Source: an uncultured Veillonellaceae bacterium
GTDB taxonomy: Bacteria > Bacillota > Negativicutes > Veillonellales > Dialisteraceae
DNA: 64,000 nt
NCBI GenBank assembly: GCA_949286115.1
Contig: CASEBK010000047.1
Location: 1 to 64,000, forward strand
Direction of reading: 5' to 3'
The notes under the pieces were generated by a model. That model worked only from the letters and a program-made list of their open reading frames with translations, was not told the origin of the DNA and ran no database searches. Position 1 is the first letter of the stretch. Each line of letters starts with the position of its first letter. Positions 1 through 8,551 of this stretch are shown here, in pieces. The position numbers and the translations under genes were made by a program.

Positions 1-984
1 ATACGAACCCCAGCGTCGCCGACATTCTTTCCGGCCGCCCGGAAAGAGTGTCGGCCAAGAAAGGGGCGCCGCCACGGTCACTCCGGCCTAAGGATTGAGG
101 CCCGCTGCCTGCAAAGACGAAACTCGCTCGCTGCGCTCGCTCAAACAGTCGTCTTTGCCACGCGGCATCGAGCCTCAATCCTTCCCCTTCGGGGCGGCCT
201 CCGTTCCAACGGGCGGGTGTCCTGAACCAGCGATGAGAGATACCGCGCATGGGGGTGCGGGCGCAAGCTCAATGAAAGAGTATGTACGCAGACGGTGCGG
301 CCCACATCCTTCGCTTGCCTTCTCCGCATGTCCGTGGAAGTTTTGCGTCGCGCCTTCGGCGCATCCCTTATGCAGGCGGACTGTCTCACACAGTTGCGGC
401 CTCGTGCCCATGCTTACCGTCTTATTCATGGTGGTGGAAGTCCCGTGCCGCGCCACAAGCGGCGTCCCCTTATACTTTGATGACTTCCAACAAAACAGCG
501 GACCCACATACGATGAAAAACCTTTTTCTCCGTATGTGGGTTTGCACCTTAATGAGCCGATACGGAACCAAAGGGGATACACATTCAAAGAATGTGCGAC
601 CCAAGCCAAGAACTGGTGCAGCTCCCCGCCCGTTTGAACGGAGCCAGGTGCCCGAAGGGAGAAAGTCTGGCCGGTGGCGTCAGCCGTAGCGCTTGTCTGA
701 GCGACCGAAGGGAGCGAGTTAAGCGAAGGTAACGACCGGCCAGACTTCCAGGGCGGAGTGATCAGGCGGCGCCCTTCCTTCTTTGCTTCGTTTCTTCCTT
801 CGGCGGCGAAGGAAGAAATGAAGCGACCATGGGGCTCGTATGCCCCTGACGGGCACAGTCGTACACGAGAGAACCGCAGCCTTCGCGATGTGGGCCCGCA
901 CCCCCATGAAAAGAAACGTTCTCTTCGAAATGGAGACCCGCACTGCCTGCGCAGAAAAGCCTCCTCCCTAACAGGGGCACACAC
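1..984. repeat. Structured palindromic non-coding element, copy 1
   Basis: No convincing gene lies here. The stretch is a diverged direct repeat of 36187-37113 and in both places sits just downstream of an autotransporter barrel. It is full of inverted repeats: 19-34 with 39-54, 91-102 with 172-183 enclosing 111-120 with 149-158, 661-675 with 733-748, 785-802 with 807-824, and a 15-base stem around 492-544. The two halves mirror each other (hairpin, GCGCCGCC...TCACTCCG block, hairpin), so the whole unit is an imperfect giant palindrome. The open frames in it are not kept between the copies. It could be a degenerate non-autonomous mobile element or a structured RNA. The left end lies outside the window. 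Confidence 0.75.
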
Positions 985-1013
985 AAAAAAGAGGATGGTC
1001 TCCATCCCCCTTT
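985..1013 (-). terminator. Rho-independent terminator of autotransporter 1
   Basis: On the minus strand GGGATGG-AGA-CCATCC is followed by TCTTTTTT, ten bases after the autotransporter stop codon. The same terminator is present at 37114-37144. Confidence 0.85.
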
Positions 1014-1022
1014 TAATGTGTC

Positions 1023-4000
1023 TCAGAAGGCTTTGCTGAGCCCGATGTTCACCTGATAGGTGTCTTCGTTGTCGTTCCCGAAGCTGTGCTCGAGGTCGAG
1101 GAAGACGTAGCTGTCATCGTTCATGCGGTGCGAGAAGCCAAAGCCCACGTCGTACCATGTGCCTTCGTTCTCATATGTCTCGGAGAGCACGCCTGTCGTG
1201 TCCCGCGCCCGGATGTCCTGATCGCCCAGGAATTCGTGCAGGATGTCCGCCTTGAAGTACACGGTGTCCCCCGCGCTCGTGTCCCGTCCGATGCGGAAGC
1301 CCGCCCGGCCGATGAGGCTGTCGATGGCGTCCAGGTCCACTTTCGTCCCCTGACTCGTCGTGTAGGACGCGTCTGTCACGTAGGCGTACTGGAGCTGCGC
1401 CTGGGGCTCGAAGTACCAGTCGTTCCCCAGGTCCTTCTTCCGTCCGTATTCGGCGCTCACGCTCCACACGTCGTTGTCATAGTCGCCGCTGATCTTCTCG
1501 CCGAGTTCGCTGTAGATGTCGAAATCATTGGACAGGCGGCCGTACTTCACCACGTAGTCCGTGTAGTGTCCCGCATCGCCCAGCCAGGTGTCGTGGTACC
1601 ACAGGCCGGCCCGGCGCACGTCTCCGTCGCCCGCCACATTCTGATAGTCCGCGGTGCCCCGCATATAGTCGAAGGCAAAGCCCCGGTAGTGGGTCCCGTC
1701 TTTCTGGCCCTCATCTTTCCAGTCGTAGCCGATCTCGAACATGGTGTTCATGCTGCGGAAGGCGTCGTCTTTCCCGATGCGGTCATGACGCATCCGCACC
1801 CACAGTCCGTCGTCTCCGGTGAGGTACCGTGCCTCACCCATGCGCTTGTTGAGCCGGTCCATGTAGACCGCGTTGGAATAGTTCACTTTTGACATAGCGA
1901 TGACGGTCTTGCCTGCATTGGAGGTCTGCTCATCCGCACGGCCTACCAGTTTGAAATTCGTGGTGCCACTGAGGCCCGTCGAATCTTCCGCGTCTGTCTC
2001 GTCACCGGCTTTGTCTGCGGCATTCTCGGCGGTGAGCGCCAGCGTCTGCACCGCCTGCGTCGCAGCGACCGCCCCCGGTTCGCCGGTGCTCTCAAAGAAA
2101 TTGTCCACCATCGTATCTCCCGGCTTGGAGGCAGTGAGATTATCTCCATTATAGGCTACATTCTCCTTATTTCCAGCATAGTCGTCTGTGCCTACTTCAT
2201 ATTCCACGTTGAAGACGCCCTCACCGACGGTCACGGCCCGGAAACTCACATCAGAACCTTTGCCGACGGTGGCAAAGCGCAGTCCTTCGAAGCCATCTGC
2301 ATACATGTCGTCCATCGTCACGGCATCGACGACATTGATGATGTAATCACCTTTGGCGTGCTTCATGTACAACATGTCACTGTTACCACGCACTGCATCC
2401 AGTTTCATGTTAAAAGCAGCATCGCCCTTCATGTCATATACCGTCAGGGCATGCCCGCCGTTCAGTTCTTCCGTGCGCGCGTGAGTCAAGTCGATGGTCG
2501 CCATATGCCCAAGTGCTTCTACCGGATTTTCTGCATCAAAGACGCTGTTTGCCTTCGGAGCCGCTTCCGTATTGAGCCGGGTCACCCAGCTCTGGCCGGT
2601 AACGTCCCACCGAGAGCCCTCGCCCATGGTGAGATTCACTTCGCCTCCCTTGTAGATGGTACTGCTGAAAGCGGGATTGAAGAATTTGCTTCCCGCATGA
2701 CCTTCATCGATCGTCTCGCCTTCCGTATTGAGCCCCGCGTCGCCGTAGTCGTCTGCGCGGCCCGTAAGCACGCCGCCCCTGCCGAGGTCAAGGTTCAGAA
2801 TGCCGTTGTTCCCAGCGATGATATTGCCCGTTACATTGATTCCGCTCGTCCCGTCTGTTGCGTTAATATTCACTGTACCGGCATAAGCAGCGAGGATATC
2901 ACCGGTGATCTCACTTCCCGCACCGTATTTCAGTGTGACTTTCGCCCGATCTTCTACCGGTGCATTGACCATTTCGTCTGTCAGGTTAACTGCGGTTCCC
3001 GCTGCGATGGCGATGTCTGCACTGTTGGGGCTCTTATCATACTGATCTGTACTGATATACGTGCTGCCATTGATCTCTATATCCGCACCGTCATAAGCCC
3101 AGACCACACGTTCCAGCTGGTCTTCGTTTGTCGGGTCCGCTTTGGTCTGGAAAATATTCCAGTCCCCGGTGGAGGTGATCTTCGCGTCACCTTCCGCATA
3201 CAGGGCAGAAATGACAGATTTCCCCACAAAAGACGTTTCCTTATTGGGGTCTTTGTCATCCTGCAATCCGCCTGCATTATCAATGACCGCCGCAGAGTAG
3301 ACCGCATTCACCGCGCCCGCCATATCAACTTCTGTATTTTCATTTCGGGTATCGATCGCGCCAAGATAAGCATTCCAACCATTGTCCGCCTTGAAAGTCA
3401 CATCAGCGCCGGAGAGCGCTTTGACCGCAATACCGGAGCCAAAACCCTGCTCGTCTCTGGTACCGGCAGACGTCACATTGTTTCCATTCGTTGCGGTCAG
3501 AGAAATATCCGCCTCGCTGTAACCGTAAAGCGCCATGCCCTCACTTGCAATGATATTACTTCCATTTGCATCTAGATCAGCTGTACCCGCAGATGCCGCA
3601 ATACCATATGTCTTCCCAGATACCTGATTATCCTTACCGGCATCCATGTCAATCAAAGTGCCTTCACCGGAAGCAAATAAGGCATAATTATTGTCCGCAG
3701 TAACCGCATTACTCCCCACATCTGCCGTTAGAGTTGCGCTACCCGCAGATTGAACTAAAATCCCCCCATTCTTCGACTCAACTGTATTATTTCCTTTGGA
3801 AGAAGCCACTTCAACGATGCTATTTGCACCAGAAGCGCGAATACTATAAGCAGAACTTCCCGTAACAGAAATAAAATTTCCACTCGTCCCTTTTAAAGAG
3901 ATATTTGAGTTATCATCAAGTGAATATAATCCACTACTTGAGGCACCATCGGCCGTTACCCGATTGTAATCCCCAATAATTGTAGTTTTTCCCCCATAGG

Positions 4001-5651
4001 CAGATCTAATTCCAGCGAGTCCCCCAATAATATTTTTCCCTTTTTCTGCCAAAAGGCTAATTTGTGCCCCATAACTAGCATAAATCCCAAAGTTAGCTCC
4101 AGTCACGGTATTATTCCCACCATTTGCCATCAAGCCGATTGAGGATTTCCCATATTCCGCACGAAGGCCAATGCCCGTTCCCGTTGCGATGACAGTATTA
4201 TTCACACCGCTGATATTTGCTTTCATGCCCAGATCATAGGCACTGTTCAGCAAAGAGAACGAATTAACGTAAACGCCATCATTAGAAGTAGCACTTCCGC
4301 CGTTTGCGGCAATTGTGACATCCCCCTGATCGTCAATGAGGTTGACTTCGCTGTTAACCTGAGTAAGCATGACGCCGACACTGCTGCCATCCGATGTCGA
4401 AGTAATCGTAATTCCATTTTTGCCTGTCGCATGCAGGGTAACGTCAGCCTTACTGTCATTATCACGGTAATAATCCCCAACGCCATTATCCACCTGAAGG
4501 CCGACGGCCCCCGGATACAGGCCATTCTCTTTAACAGAGCTTTTTATCTTAATATCAGCCCCTTCAATATTTACGGTCGCATCCTTAAATGACGTTTCCA
4601 ATTCAGGACCACCGCTTTTGGTATTTCCCGTCGCAACAAAAAGGCCGATCGAATTATTAAAAGATGTTGTAGCTTCATTCTTCGCATCAATATTCACTGA
4701 ACCCGATGCGGTGATTTCAACCGTGCTTTGCGTATTCCTGATACCGTATACATCTGCGCCCCCAGTTGCTGTAGAAGTCGCTTGATGCTTCGCCGTAGCC
4801 GTAAAATCACCGGTTGTAACATTCACTGTCCCCTCATTTTCCGCCCATACTCCATATACATCAGAACTATGTCCTGTCACGTCAATCGTCGTTGTAGCGC
4901 CATCCGTCTTATCGATGACATATTCCGCGCCATCGGTCACATGGATGCCATTTGTGCCAATCGGAGATTTCACATCGCTGTCATCAACGATGATCTCGTT
5001 TTTCTGTCCTCTTAAGGTAACCGCACTGCCTTTCCCGGATACAGTCGCCCCGCTTGTCCCGGCAAGGATTTGATTGATTCCTTTATCGGACTGTAAAGAA
5101 ACTGCATTCCCACCACTTACAGTGAGGCCATCCTGCCCTGCGGTAATTTTGTTCCCTACTTCACCATTGGCGACCAGTGTGATATTGCTTCCTTTACCAC
5201 TTCCAGATACGGCAATCCCATCCTTTGCCGCTGTAATCTCATTTTCCGCACCAGTCAAAATCATTTCAGTATTACCATTGTTACTGCTAATGCCATCATT
5301 CGCATCGGAGGTGACCATATTTTTTCCAGTTGTTGCATCCAGCTTCAATGTATAGTCGTTGTCATCTGCGGGTCTTCCGTTGATCTGTATGGCAACATTA
5401 TCATCAGAAGAGATCGTATTCCCCTGAGAAGTAATTACCAGACTGCCCTCCTGACTTGTTGTTTGTTTAATAGCCGTATCGTCCCCGCCCGAGATGGTAA
5501 TCGTCTCGCCCGGTTTATTATATTCATCTCCATAATCCTTATCGATCTCTATCGTCTCTGCCATGCCCGTGGTCCATACTGTGGCGGACAGGGCGAGGCC
5601 TATGAGGACGGCGCGGCGGAGCGCGGTCTTTTTATGGTCGTTTGTGTTCAT
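1023..5651 (-). CDS. Type Va autotransporter, very large passenger
   Basis: The product is a 1542-residue surface or secreted protein. A Sec signal peptide covers residues 1-31 (twin Arg, hydrophobic core, cleavage at GMA-E). A long beta-helix-like passenger rich in Asn/Gly/Thr/Val repeats of the kind 'GNNTVTA' follows to about residue 1230, then a C-terminal autotransporter barrel of about 290 residues ending in the outer-membrane signature ...GLSKAF. The start has AGGAGG nine bases upstream, and this site lies inside the end of the preceding zinc-ribbon gene, with which it overlaps by 20 bases. Passenger function is unknown; adhesin is the usual role of this class. The barrel is nearly identical to the one at 37152-38081, while the passengers differ. 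Expression is probably tied to the leader/zinc-ribbon genes upstream. Confidence 0.92.
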   Translation of the reverse strand: MNTNDHKKTALRRAVLIGLALSATVWTTGMAETIEIDKDYGDEYNKPGETITISGGDDTAIKQTTSQEGSLVITSQGNTISSDDNVAIQINGRPADDNDYTLKLDATTGKNMVTSDANDGISSNNGNTEMILTGAENEITAAKDGIAVSGSGKGSNITLVANGEVGNKITAGQDGLTVSGGNAVSLQSDKGINQILAGTSGATVSGKGSAVTLRGQKNEIIVDDSDVKSPIGTNGIHVTDGAEYVIDKTDGATTTIDVTGHSSDVYGVWAENEGTVNVTTGDFTATAKHQATSTATGGADVYGIRNTQSTVEITASGSVNIDAKNEATTSFNNSIGLFVATGNTKSGGPELETSFKDATVNIEGADIKIKSSVKENGLYPGAVGLQVDNGVGDYYRDNDSKADVTLHATGKNGITITSTSDGSSVGVMLTQVNSEVNLIDDQGDVTIAANGGSATSNDGVYVNSFSLLNSAYDLGMKANISGVNNTVIATGTGIGLRAEYGKSSIGLMANGGNNTVTGANFGIYASYGAQISLLAEKGKNIIGGLAGIRSAYGGKTTIIGDYNRVTADGASSSGLYSLDDNSNISLKGTSGNFISVTGSSAYSIRASGANSIVEVASSKGNNTVESKNGGILVQSAGSATLTADVGSNAVTADNNYALFASGEGTLIDMDAGKDNQVSGKTYGIAASAGTADLDANGSNIIASEGMALYGYSEADISLTATNGNNVTSAGTRDEQGFGSGIAVKALSGADVTFKADNGWNAYLGAIDTRNENTEVDMAGAVNAVYSAAVIDNAGGLQDDKDPNKETSFVGKSVISALYAEGDAKITSTGDWNIFQTKADPTNEDQLERVVWAYDGADIEINGSTYISTDQYDKSPNSADIAIAAGTAVNLTDEMVNAPVEDRAKVTLKYGAGSEITGDILAAYAGTVNINATDGTSGINVTGNIIAGNNGILNLDLGRGGVLTGRADDYGDAGLNTEGETIDEGHAGSKFFNPAFSSTIYKGGEVNLTMGEGSRWDVTGQSWVTRLNTEAAPKANSVFDAENPVEALGHMATIDLTHARTEELNGGHALTVYDMKGDAAFNMKLDAVRGNSDMLYMKHAKGDYIINVVDAVTMDDMYADGFEGLRFATVGKGSDVSFRAVTVGEGVFNVEYEVGTDDYAGNKENVAYNGDNLTASKPGDTMVDNFFESTGEPGAVAATQAVQTLALTAENAADKAGDETDAEDSTGLSGTTNFKLVGRADEQTSNAGKTVIAMSKVNYSNAVYMDRLNKRMGEARYLTGDDGLWVRMRHDRIGKDDAFRSMNTMFEIGYDWKDEGQKDGTHYRGFAFDYMRGTADYQNVAGDGDVRRAGLWYHDTWLGDAGHYTDYVVKYGRLSNDFDIYSELGEKISGDYDNDVWSVSAEYGRKKDLGNDWYFEPQAQLQYAYVTDASYTTSQGTKVDLDAIDSLIGRAGFRIGRDTSAGDTVYFKADILHEFLGDQDIRARDTTGVLSETYENEGTWYDVGFGFSHRMNDDSYVFLDLEHSFGNDNEDTYQVNIGLSKAF

Positions 5652-5994
5652 CTTGGTTCCTCCTGTATAAATTCCATACCGTTTTGAGTGAATGCATTTC
5701 CGGCGTCTCCTGCGGGGGCGGGGCCGATGCGCGGCGGTGCTTCCAGTAGAGGCGCTCGCAGTGTGAGGAGCAGAATTTCTGCCGCCTGTCGGACGGGTCC
5801 GTCACGGAGACGAGCGCGCCACAGCGGAGGCACCGGAAGCTTCGGATGACGGGCGCGCCGTCTGGGACGGCTTCCGCCTCCCGCGGGCGCTTCCGGTAGT
5901 CGTACTTCCGGCAGGCCGTAGAGCAGTAGCGCTGGGTCCTGCGCCCGGCGGTGAAATGCTTCCCGCACACCGGGCAGATCGCTTCCCGCTTCAT
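5632..5994 (-). CDS. Small double zinc-ribbon protein, copy 1
   Basis: This is a 120-residue basic protein with two FCS-like treble-clef or ribbon motifs. The first is CPVCGKHF...YCSTACRKYDY (residues 7-31) and the second CLRCGALV...FCSSHCERLYW (about 54-84). I do not recognise a named family. A nucleic-acid- or protein-binding role is inference. The ATG at 5994 is chosen because the other copy (43700-44059) has a stop codon just upstream in this frame, so the GTG at 6021 cannot be conserved. No Shine-Dalgarno precedes the ATG, but it overlaps as ATGA with the stop the leader ORF would reach when in frame, which suggests translational coupling. The 3' end supplies the ribosome-binding site of the autotransporter. 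The two copies are about 60-65 % identical. Confidence 0.8.
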   Translation of the reverse strand: MKREAICPVCGKHFTAGRRTQRYCSTACRKYDYRKRPREAEAVPDGAPVIRSFRCLRCGALVSVTDPSDRRQKFCSSHCERLYWKHRRASAPPPQETPEMHSLKTVWNLYRRNQDEHKRP

Positions 5995-6022
5995 GGGCCG
6001 CCCGCGGCGTTTCGGGCACACG

Positions 6023-6053
6023 AAAAGGGCAGCCCAAAAGAGGCTGTCCTTCT
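6023..6053 (-). promoter_or_regulatory. Terminator-like hairpin inside the leader ORF, copy 1
   Basis: In transcript sense AAGGACAGCC, a UCUUUUG loop and GGCUGCCCUU form a 10-bp stem with one A/C mismatch, followed by UUC. The sequence from the hairpin to about 50 bases upstream is identical in both module copies, though the flanks differ. A terminator or attenuator lying under translating leader ribosomes is inference. Confidence 0.5.
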
Positions 6054-6115
6054 TCTATGGAGTAAGCCTGCGTCACTGGCGCAGACGGTATGAAACTGTA
6101 CAGACGGAGTCGTTG

Positions 6116-6199
6116 TTACATCAATATCCCACCCCCCCCAACCATAGAGATGTTCATCGACATGCATGCGGCGTTTGCGATGGGTCTCTGAATGCTCAC
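6116..6199 (-). CDS. Leader ORF with poly-G tract, OFF frame
   Basis: A GTG start at 6199 follows a perfect GGAGGTGA (6204-6211) at ideal spacing, so initiation here is well supported. The peptide opens MSIQRPIANAACMSMNISM, crosses a G8 tract and stops at TAA after 27 codons. If the tract had 6 or 9 Gs the frame would stay open for 69 codons (with 9 Gs), match the second copy from TTTPSVQFHTVC onward, and stop exactly at the ATGA overlap with the zinc-ribbon gene. The present length is therefore read as the OFF state of a slippage switch. Its start is closely similar to MSIQKCIASAAGM in the other copy. No function of the peptide itself is recognised; it may act only through translation. Confidence 0.7.
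   Translation of the reverse strand: MSIQRPIANAACMSMNISMVGGGGILM
6132..6139 (-). repeat. Homopolymeric G8 tract (slippage tract)
   Basis: Eight consecutive G on the minus strand lie within the leader ORF. The equivalent tract in the second copy has seven. Frames: 6 or 9 Gs keep the long leader open, 7 gives a stop after VGGVGY, and 8 gives a stop after GGGGILM. Confidence 0.85.
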
Positions 6200-6234
6200 G
6201 GTGTCACCTCCCCTCTGAATATTTAGACGGCTTT

Positions 6235-6263
6235 ATTGTACTGGCTTTTCTTGCAGGATGCAA
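6235..6263 (-). promoter_or_regulatory. Sigma-A-type promoter of surface module 1
   Basis: TTGCAT, a 17-base spacer and TACAAT lie about 36 bases upstream of the leader GTG. The same boxes and spacing are conserved at 44298-44326, though nearby sequence has diverged. The -10 box matches 5 of 6 consensus bases; the -35 box is weak. Confidence 0.6.
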
Positions 6264-6362
6264 TACCGGAAGTCCATATTTCCTGTGCATACGACCTCTG
6301 TCCGCCCCTGCTTTTTCCGCATACGGCCCTCCCTCGCAGCCCAACGCCCCGCGGCAGGCCAT

Positions 6363-6383
6363 AAAAAAAGCCCGCATGGGGCT
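6363..6383 (-). terminator. Terminator of the small HTH gene
   Basis: On the minus strand AGCCC-CATGC-GGGCT is followed by a run of T. It lies five bases past the stop of the 6388-6798 gene. Confidence 0.65.
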
Positions 6384-6387
6384 GTGG

Positions 6388-6798
6388 TCACGATTCGTCT
6401 GCGAGCTGCCGTGTCTCCGGGGGAAGCTTTCGCTTTTCTTCTTCGGGCACGGCGGCGAAGAAGATCTTTCGAAGGAGCGGGCGTCGCTCCGCCTCGGGTA
6501 GAGGCGTTCCCGTTTCGAGGGCTTCGGCGAGACGCGCAAATTCTTCCGCGGAGAGCTCGCACGCTTCGAGGCGGGCGGCGCGGTGGCAGCCGGTCTTCCT
6601 GTCGTAGAGGATGTAGGTCTTCTGTCGGCCCGCGTCGTTTTCTCCGTCCAGATGGCGGCGGATGTCGTCGAGATCGCGCCGGACGGAGCGCTCGCACACG
6701 CCGTGGCTCGCCGCCCAGCGGGCGCGGTGCACGGGGCGGCCCGCCATGAGTTCGTCGTAGAGCGCGAGGATGCGCTCGGATTTGGAGATCTCTTTCAT
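6388..6798 (-). CDS. Short DeoR/WYL-type helix-turn-helix protein
   Basis: The product is 136 residues. Residues 5-50 form the winged helix-turn-helix seen at the N-terminus of WYL-domain regulators (ERILALYDELMAGRPVHRARW, then SVRRDLDDIRRHL). Residues 60-105 look like the start of the linker region. No WYL or effector domain follows, although full-length relatives are about 300 residues, so this is either a naturally short DNA-binding protein or a remnant with a clean stop and terminator. The start has a strong AAAGGAGG. It lies between surface module 1 and the serine dehydratase genes with its own terminator. Its target is unknown. Confidence 0.65.
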   Translation of the reverse strand: MKEISKSERILALYDELMAGRPVHRARWAASHGVCERSVRRDLDDIRRHLDGENDAGRQKTYILYDRKTGCHRAARLEACELSAEEFARLAEALETGTPLPEAERRPLLRKIFFAAVPEEEKRKLPPETRQLADES

Positions 6799-6836
6799 GG
6801 TCCTCCTCCTTTGTTTTCATTATATCGCAGGGGCAC

Positions 6837-6861
6837 GAAAAAAGCGCCCCGAGGGGCGCGC
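6837..6861 (-). terminator. Terminator of sdaAB-sdaAA
   Basis: GCGCCCC and GGGGCGC form a stem followed by TTTTTT on the minus strand, immediately after the sdaAA stop. Confidence 0.8.
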
Positions 6862-6863
6862 CG

Positions 6864-7745
6864 TCAGGAGCGGCTCAGTTTTTCGTTCAGTTCTTCGGTG
6901 ATGCGGCGGCCGGTGGGCGTCACCGCAAGGCCTGCCTGACTGGTCTCCCGGAGCGATGCCGGAAGAAGGCGGCCGATCTTTCCCATGGCTTCGATCACTT
7001 CGTCCGGCGGGATGACGCTGTGAATGCCCGCCATGGCCATCTCGGCGGCGGTGAGCGCGATGACGGCGTCCATGCCGTTCCGCTTCACGCAGGGCACTTC
7101 CACGAGGCCTGCCACAGGGTCGCACGCAAGGCCCAGGAGGTTCTTGATGCCCAGCGCCAGAGCGTCGCCCATTTCTTCAGTGGTGCCGCCCAGGAGGTCC
7201 ACCGCACCGGCGGCGGCCATGCCCACGGCGGTGCCGCACTCGGCCTGACAGCCTCCGACGGCCCCGGCGATGGAGGCGTTCTCTGCCACGACGCGGCCGA
7301 TGGCTCCGGCGGTGAAGAGGGCCCGCGTGTATTCGTCGGCGCTGGCGTGGATCTCGCGGCCCACCGCGCCCAGCACAGCAGGGACGATGCCGCAGGAGCC
7401 GGCGGTGGGACAGGCGACGATGCGGTACATCTTCGCGTTCGCCTCGGCGGCAGCGATGGCGTAGGCGCAGGCCCGGCGGCACACGGGGCTCAGGAAATGC
7501 ATCTTCGCCCGGTAGAGGCGGTTCGCGTCGCCGCCCACCATGCCGCTGGGGGATTTGGACTTATCCGCCAGCCCCCGGCGGATGGCGTGCTCGAAGATGG
7601 GAATGAGCGCCTTCATGCGCGCCCACGCGTCTTCATAGGGGATGTTCTCATCTTCCGCTTCTTTCCGGCAGGCGAGCACGCCCGGAGAGACATGGCGGCG
7701 GTCCGCCTCTTCAAACAACTCTGCGATGGTATGATAGTCTTTCAT
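6864..7745 (-). CDS. sdaAA: L-serine dehydratase, alpha (catalytic) subunit
   Basis: This is the iron-sulfur L-serine ammonia-lyase catalytic chain (L-serine to pyruvate plus ammonia), 293 residues, the usual length for the two-subunit form. Family landmarks are SPSGMVGGDA near residue 65, ACPTAGSCGIVPA near 112-124, the conserved stretch AIAGAVGGCQAECG, and later cysteines in LACDPVAGLVEVPCVKRNG, which with the earlier ones would bind the [4Fe-4S] cluster. It lies nine bases downstream of the beta-subunit gene and forms an operon with it. Confidence 0.95.
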   Translation of the reverse strand: MKDYHTIAELFEEADRRHVSPGVLACRKEAEDENIPYEDAWARMKALIPIFEHAIRRGLADKSKSPSGMVGGDANRLYRAKMHFLSPVCRRACAYAIAAAEANAKMYRIVACPTAGSCGIVPAVLGAVGREIHASADEYTRALFTAGAIGRVVAENASIAGAVGGCQAECGTAVGMAAAGAVDLLGGTTEEMGDALALGIKNLLGLACDPVAGLVEVPCVKRNGMDAVIALTAAEMAMAGIHSVIPPDEVIEAMGKIGRLLPASLRETSQAGLAVTPTGRRITEELNEKLSRS

Positions 7746-7754
7746 AGGCCCTCC

Positions 7755-8417
7755 TCAGATGATATCCAGCGCCATGACCTGCCCCACGTGGCGGTTGCAC
7801 CGGCGCAGCTCGTCCACCACGTGCTCCGGCACCCGGTCATCGGTGTGGATGATCATGACCGCGTCGCCCGCTCTGCCTTTGCGGAACACTTTCATATTCG
7901 AGATATTGAGGTGGTGCCCGGCCAGGACGAGGCATACCTGCGCGATGACGCCGGGCACGTCGTGATGGTGCGTGATGAGCGTATATTCTTCGCCGCTGAT
8001 CTCCACGGGGTAGCCGTCGATGTCGGTGATGAGGACACGCCCGCCGCCGAGGGACCGCCCCACGACGGTGACGGCGCGGCCGCTCTTTCCCACGGCGTGG
8101 ATGGAGGCCACGTTCGGATGACCCATGTCTTCGTCAGAGAAGGAAAAATGCATAGGAATGCCCATCCTAGCTGCGAGCGCGATGGCTTCGCGGATCTTGT
8201 CCGATGAGGGGAGACACCCGAGAAGCCCCGCCGCGAGGGCCTTGTCCGTGCCGTGGCCCCGGCCGGTCTTTGCAAAGGAGCCGTAGAGCGTGATGTCCGC
8301 CGAAGCGAGGTCTTCTCCCAGGATCTCCAGCGCGAGCCGCCCGATGCGCGCGGCCCCGGCGGTGTGCGAGCTGGAGGGGCCGATCATGACCGGCCCGATG
8401 ATGTCGAAAATGCCCAT
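7755..8417 (-). CDS. sdaAB: L-serine dehydratase, beta subunit
   Basis: This is the 220-residue partner of SdaAA. The N-terminus MGIFDIIGPVMIGPSSSHTAGA is the family signature; a C-terminal ACT domain (residues about 148-218, starting YTLITHHHDVPGVIAQVC) would sense an amino acid. The start has GGAGG seven bases upstream. It is first gene of the sdaAB-sdaAA operon, which ends at the 6837-6861 terminator. Serine degradation suits an amino-acid-fermenting anaerobe. Confidence 0.95.
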   Translation of the reverse strand: MGIFDIIGPVMIGPSSSHTAGAARIGRLALEILGEDLASADITLYGSFAKTGRGHGTDKALAAGLLGCLPSSDKIREAIALAARMGIPMHFSFSDEDMGHPNVASIHAVGKSGRAVTVVGRSLGGGRVLITDIDGYPVEISGEEYTLITHHHDVPGVIAQVCLVLAGHHLNISNMKVFRKGRAGDAVMIIHTDDRVPEHVVDELRRCNRHVGQVMALDII

Positions 8418-8480
8418 AGTCCCTCCGTTTCTAAATGAATCTTTGTCATGCGATGAGAAAGAAAACGCATACAGCTGGTC

Positions 8481-8510
8481 AAAAAACAGCGCCGCAGGTG
8501 GGTGCGGCGT
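8481..8510 (-). terminator. Terminator of the 8552-9928 gene
   Basis: GCCGCA-CCCACC-TGCGGC is followed by GCTGTTTTTTG on the minus strand, about 40 bases after the gene stop. Confidence 0.75.
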
Positions 8511-8551
8511 CTCTGCTGCAAAGCATTGAAATTTTTCGTGCTTTTATTATC

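Noticed and set aside
1..984. CRISPR array in the repeat-rich region
   Set aside because: Repeats are inverted and of varying length and spacing; no regular repeat-spacer pattern and no cas genes.
95..1005. Several open frames of 60-276 codons on both strands in the palindromic element
   Set aside because: They are not preserved in the copy at 36121-37113, have no ribosome-binding sites, and arise from mirrored GC-rich repeats.
1086..1892. Plus-strand open frames antisense to the autotransporter barrel (also 37215-38228)
   Set aside because: These are shadow frames of the strongly biased barrel coding sequence and have no start signals.
5995..6021. GTG at 6021 as an earlier start for zinc-ribbon copy 1
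   Set aside because: The second copy has an in-frame TAA in the corresponding place, and no ribosome-binding site precedes it.
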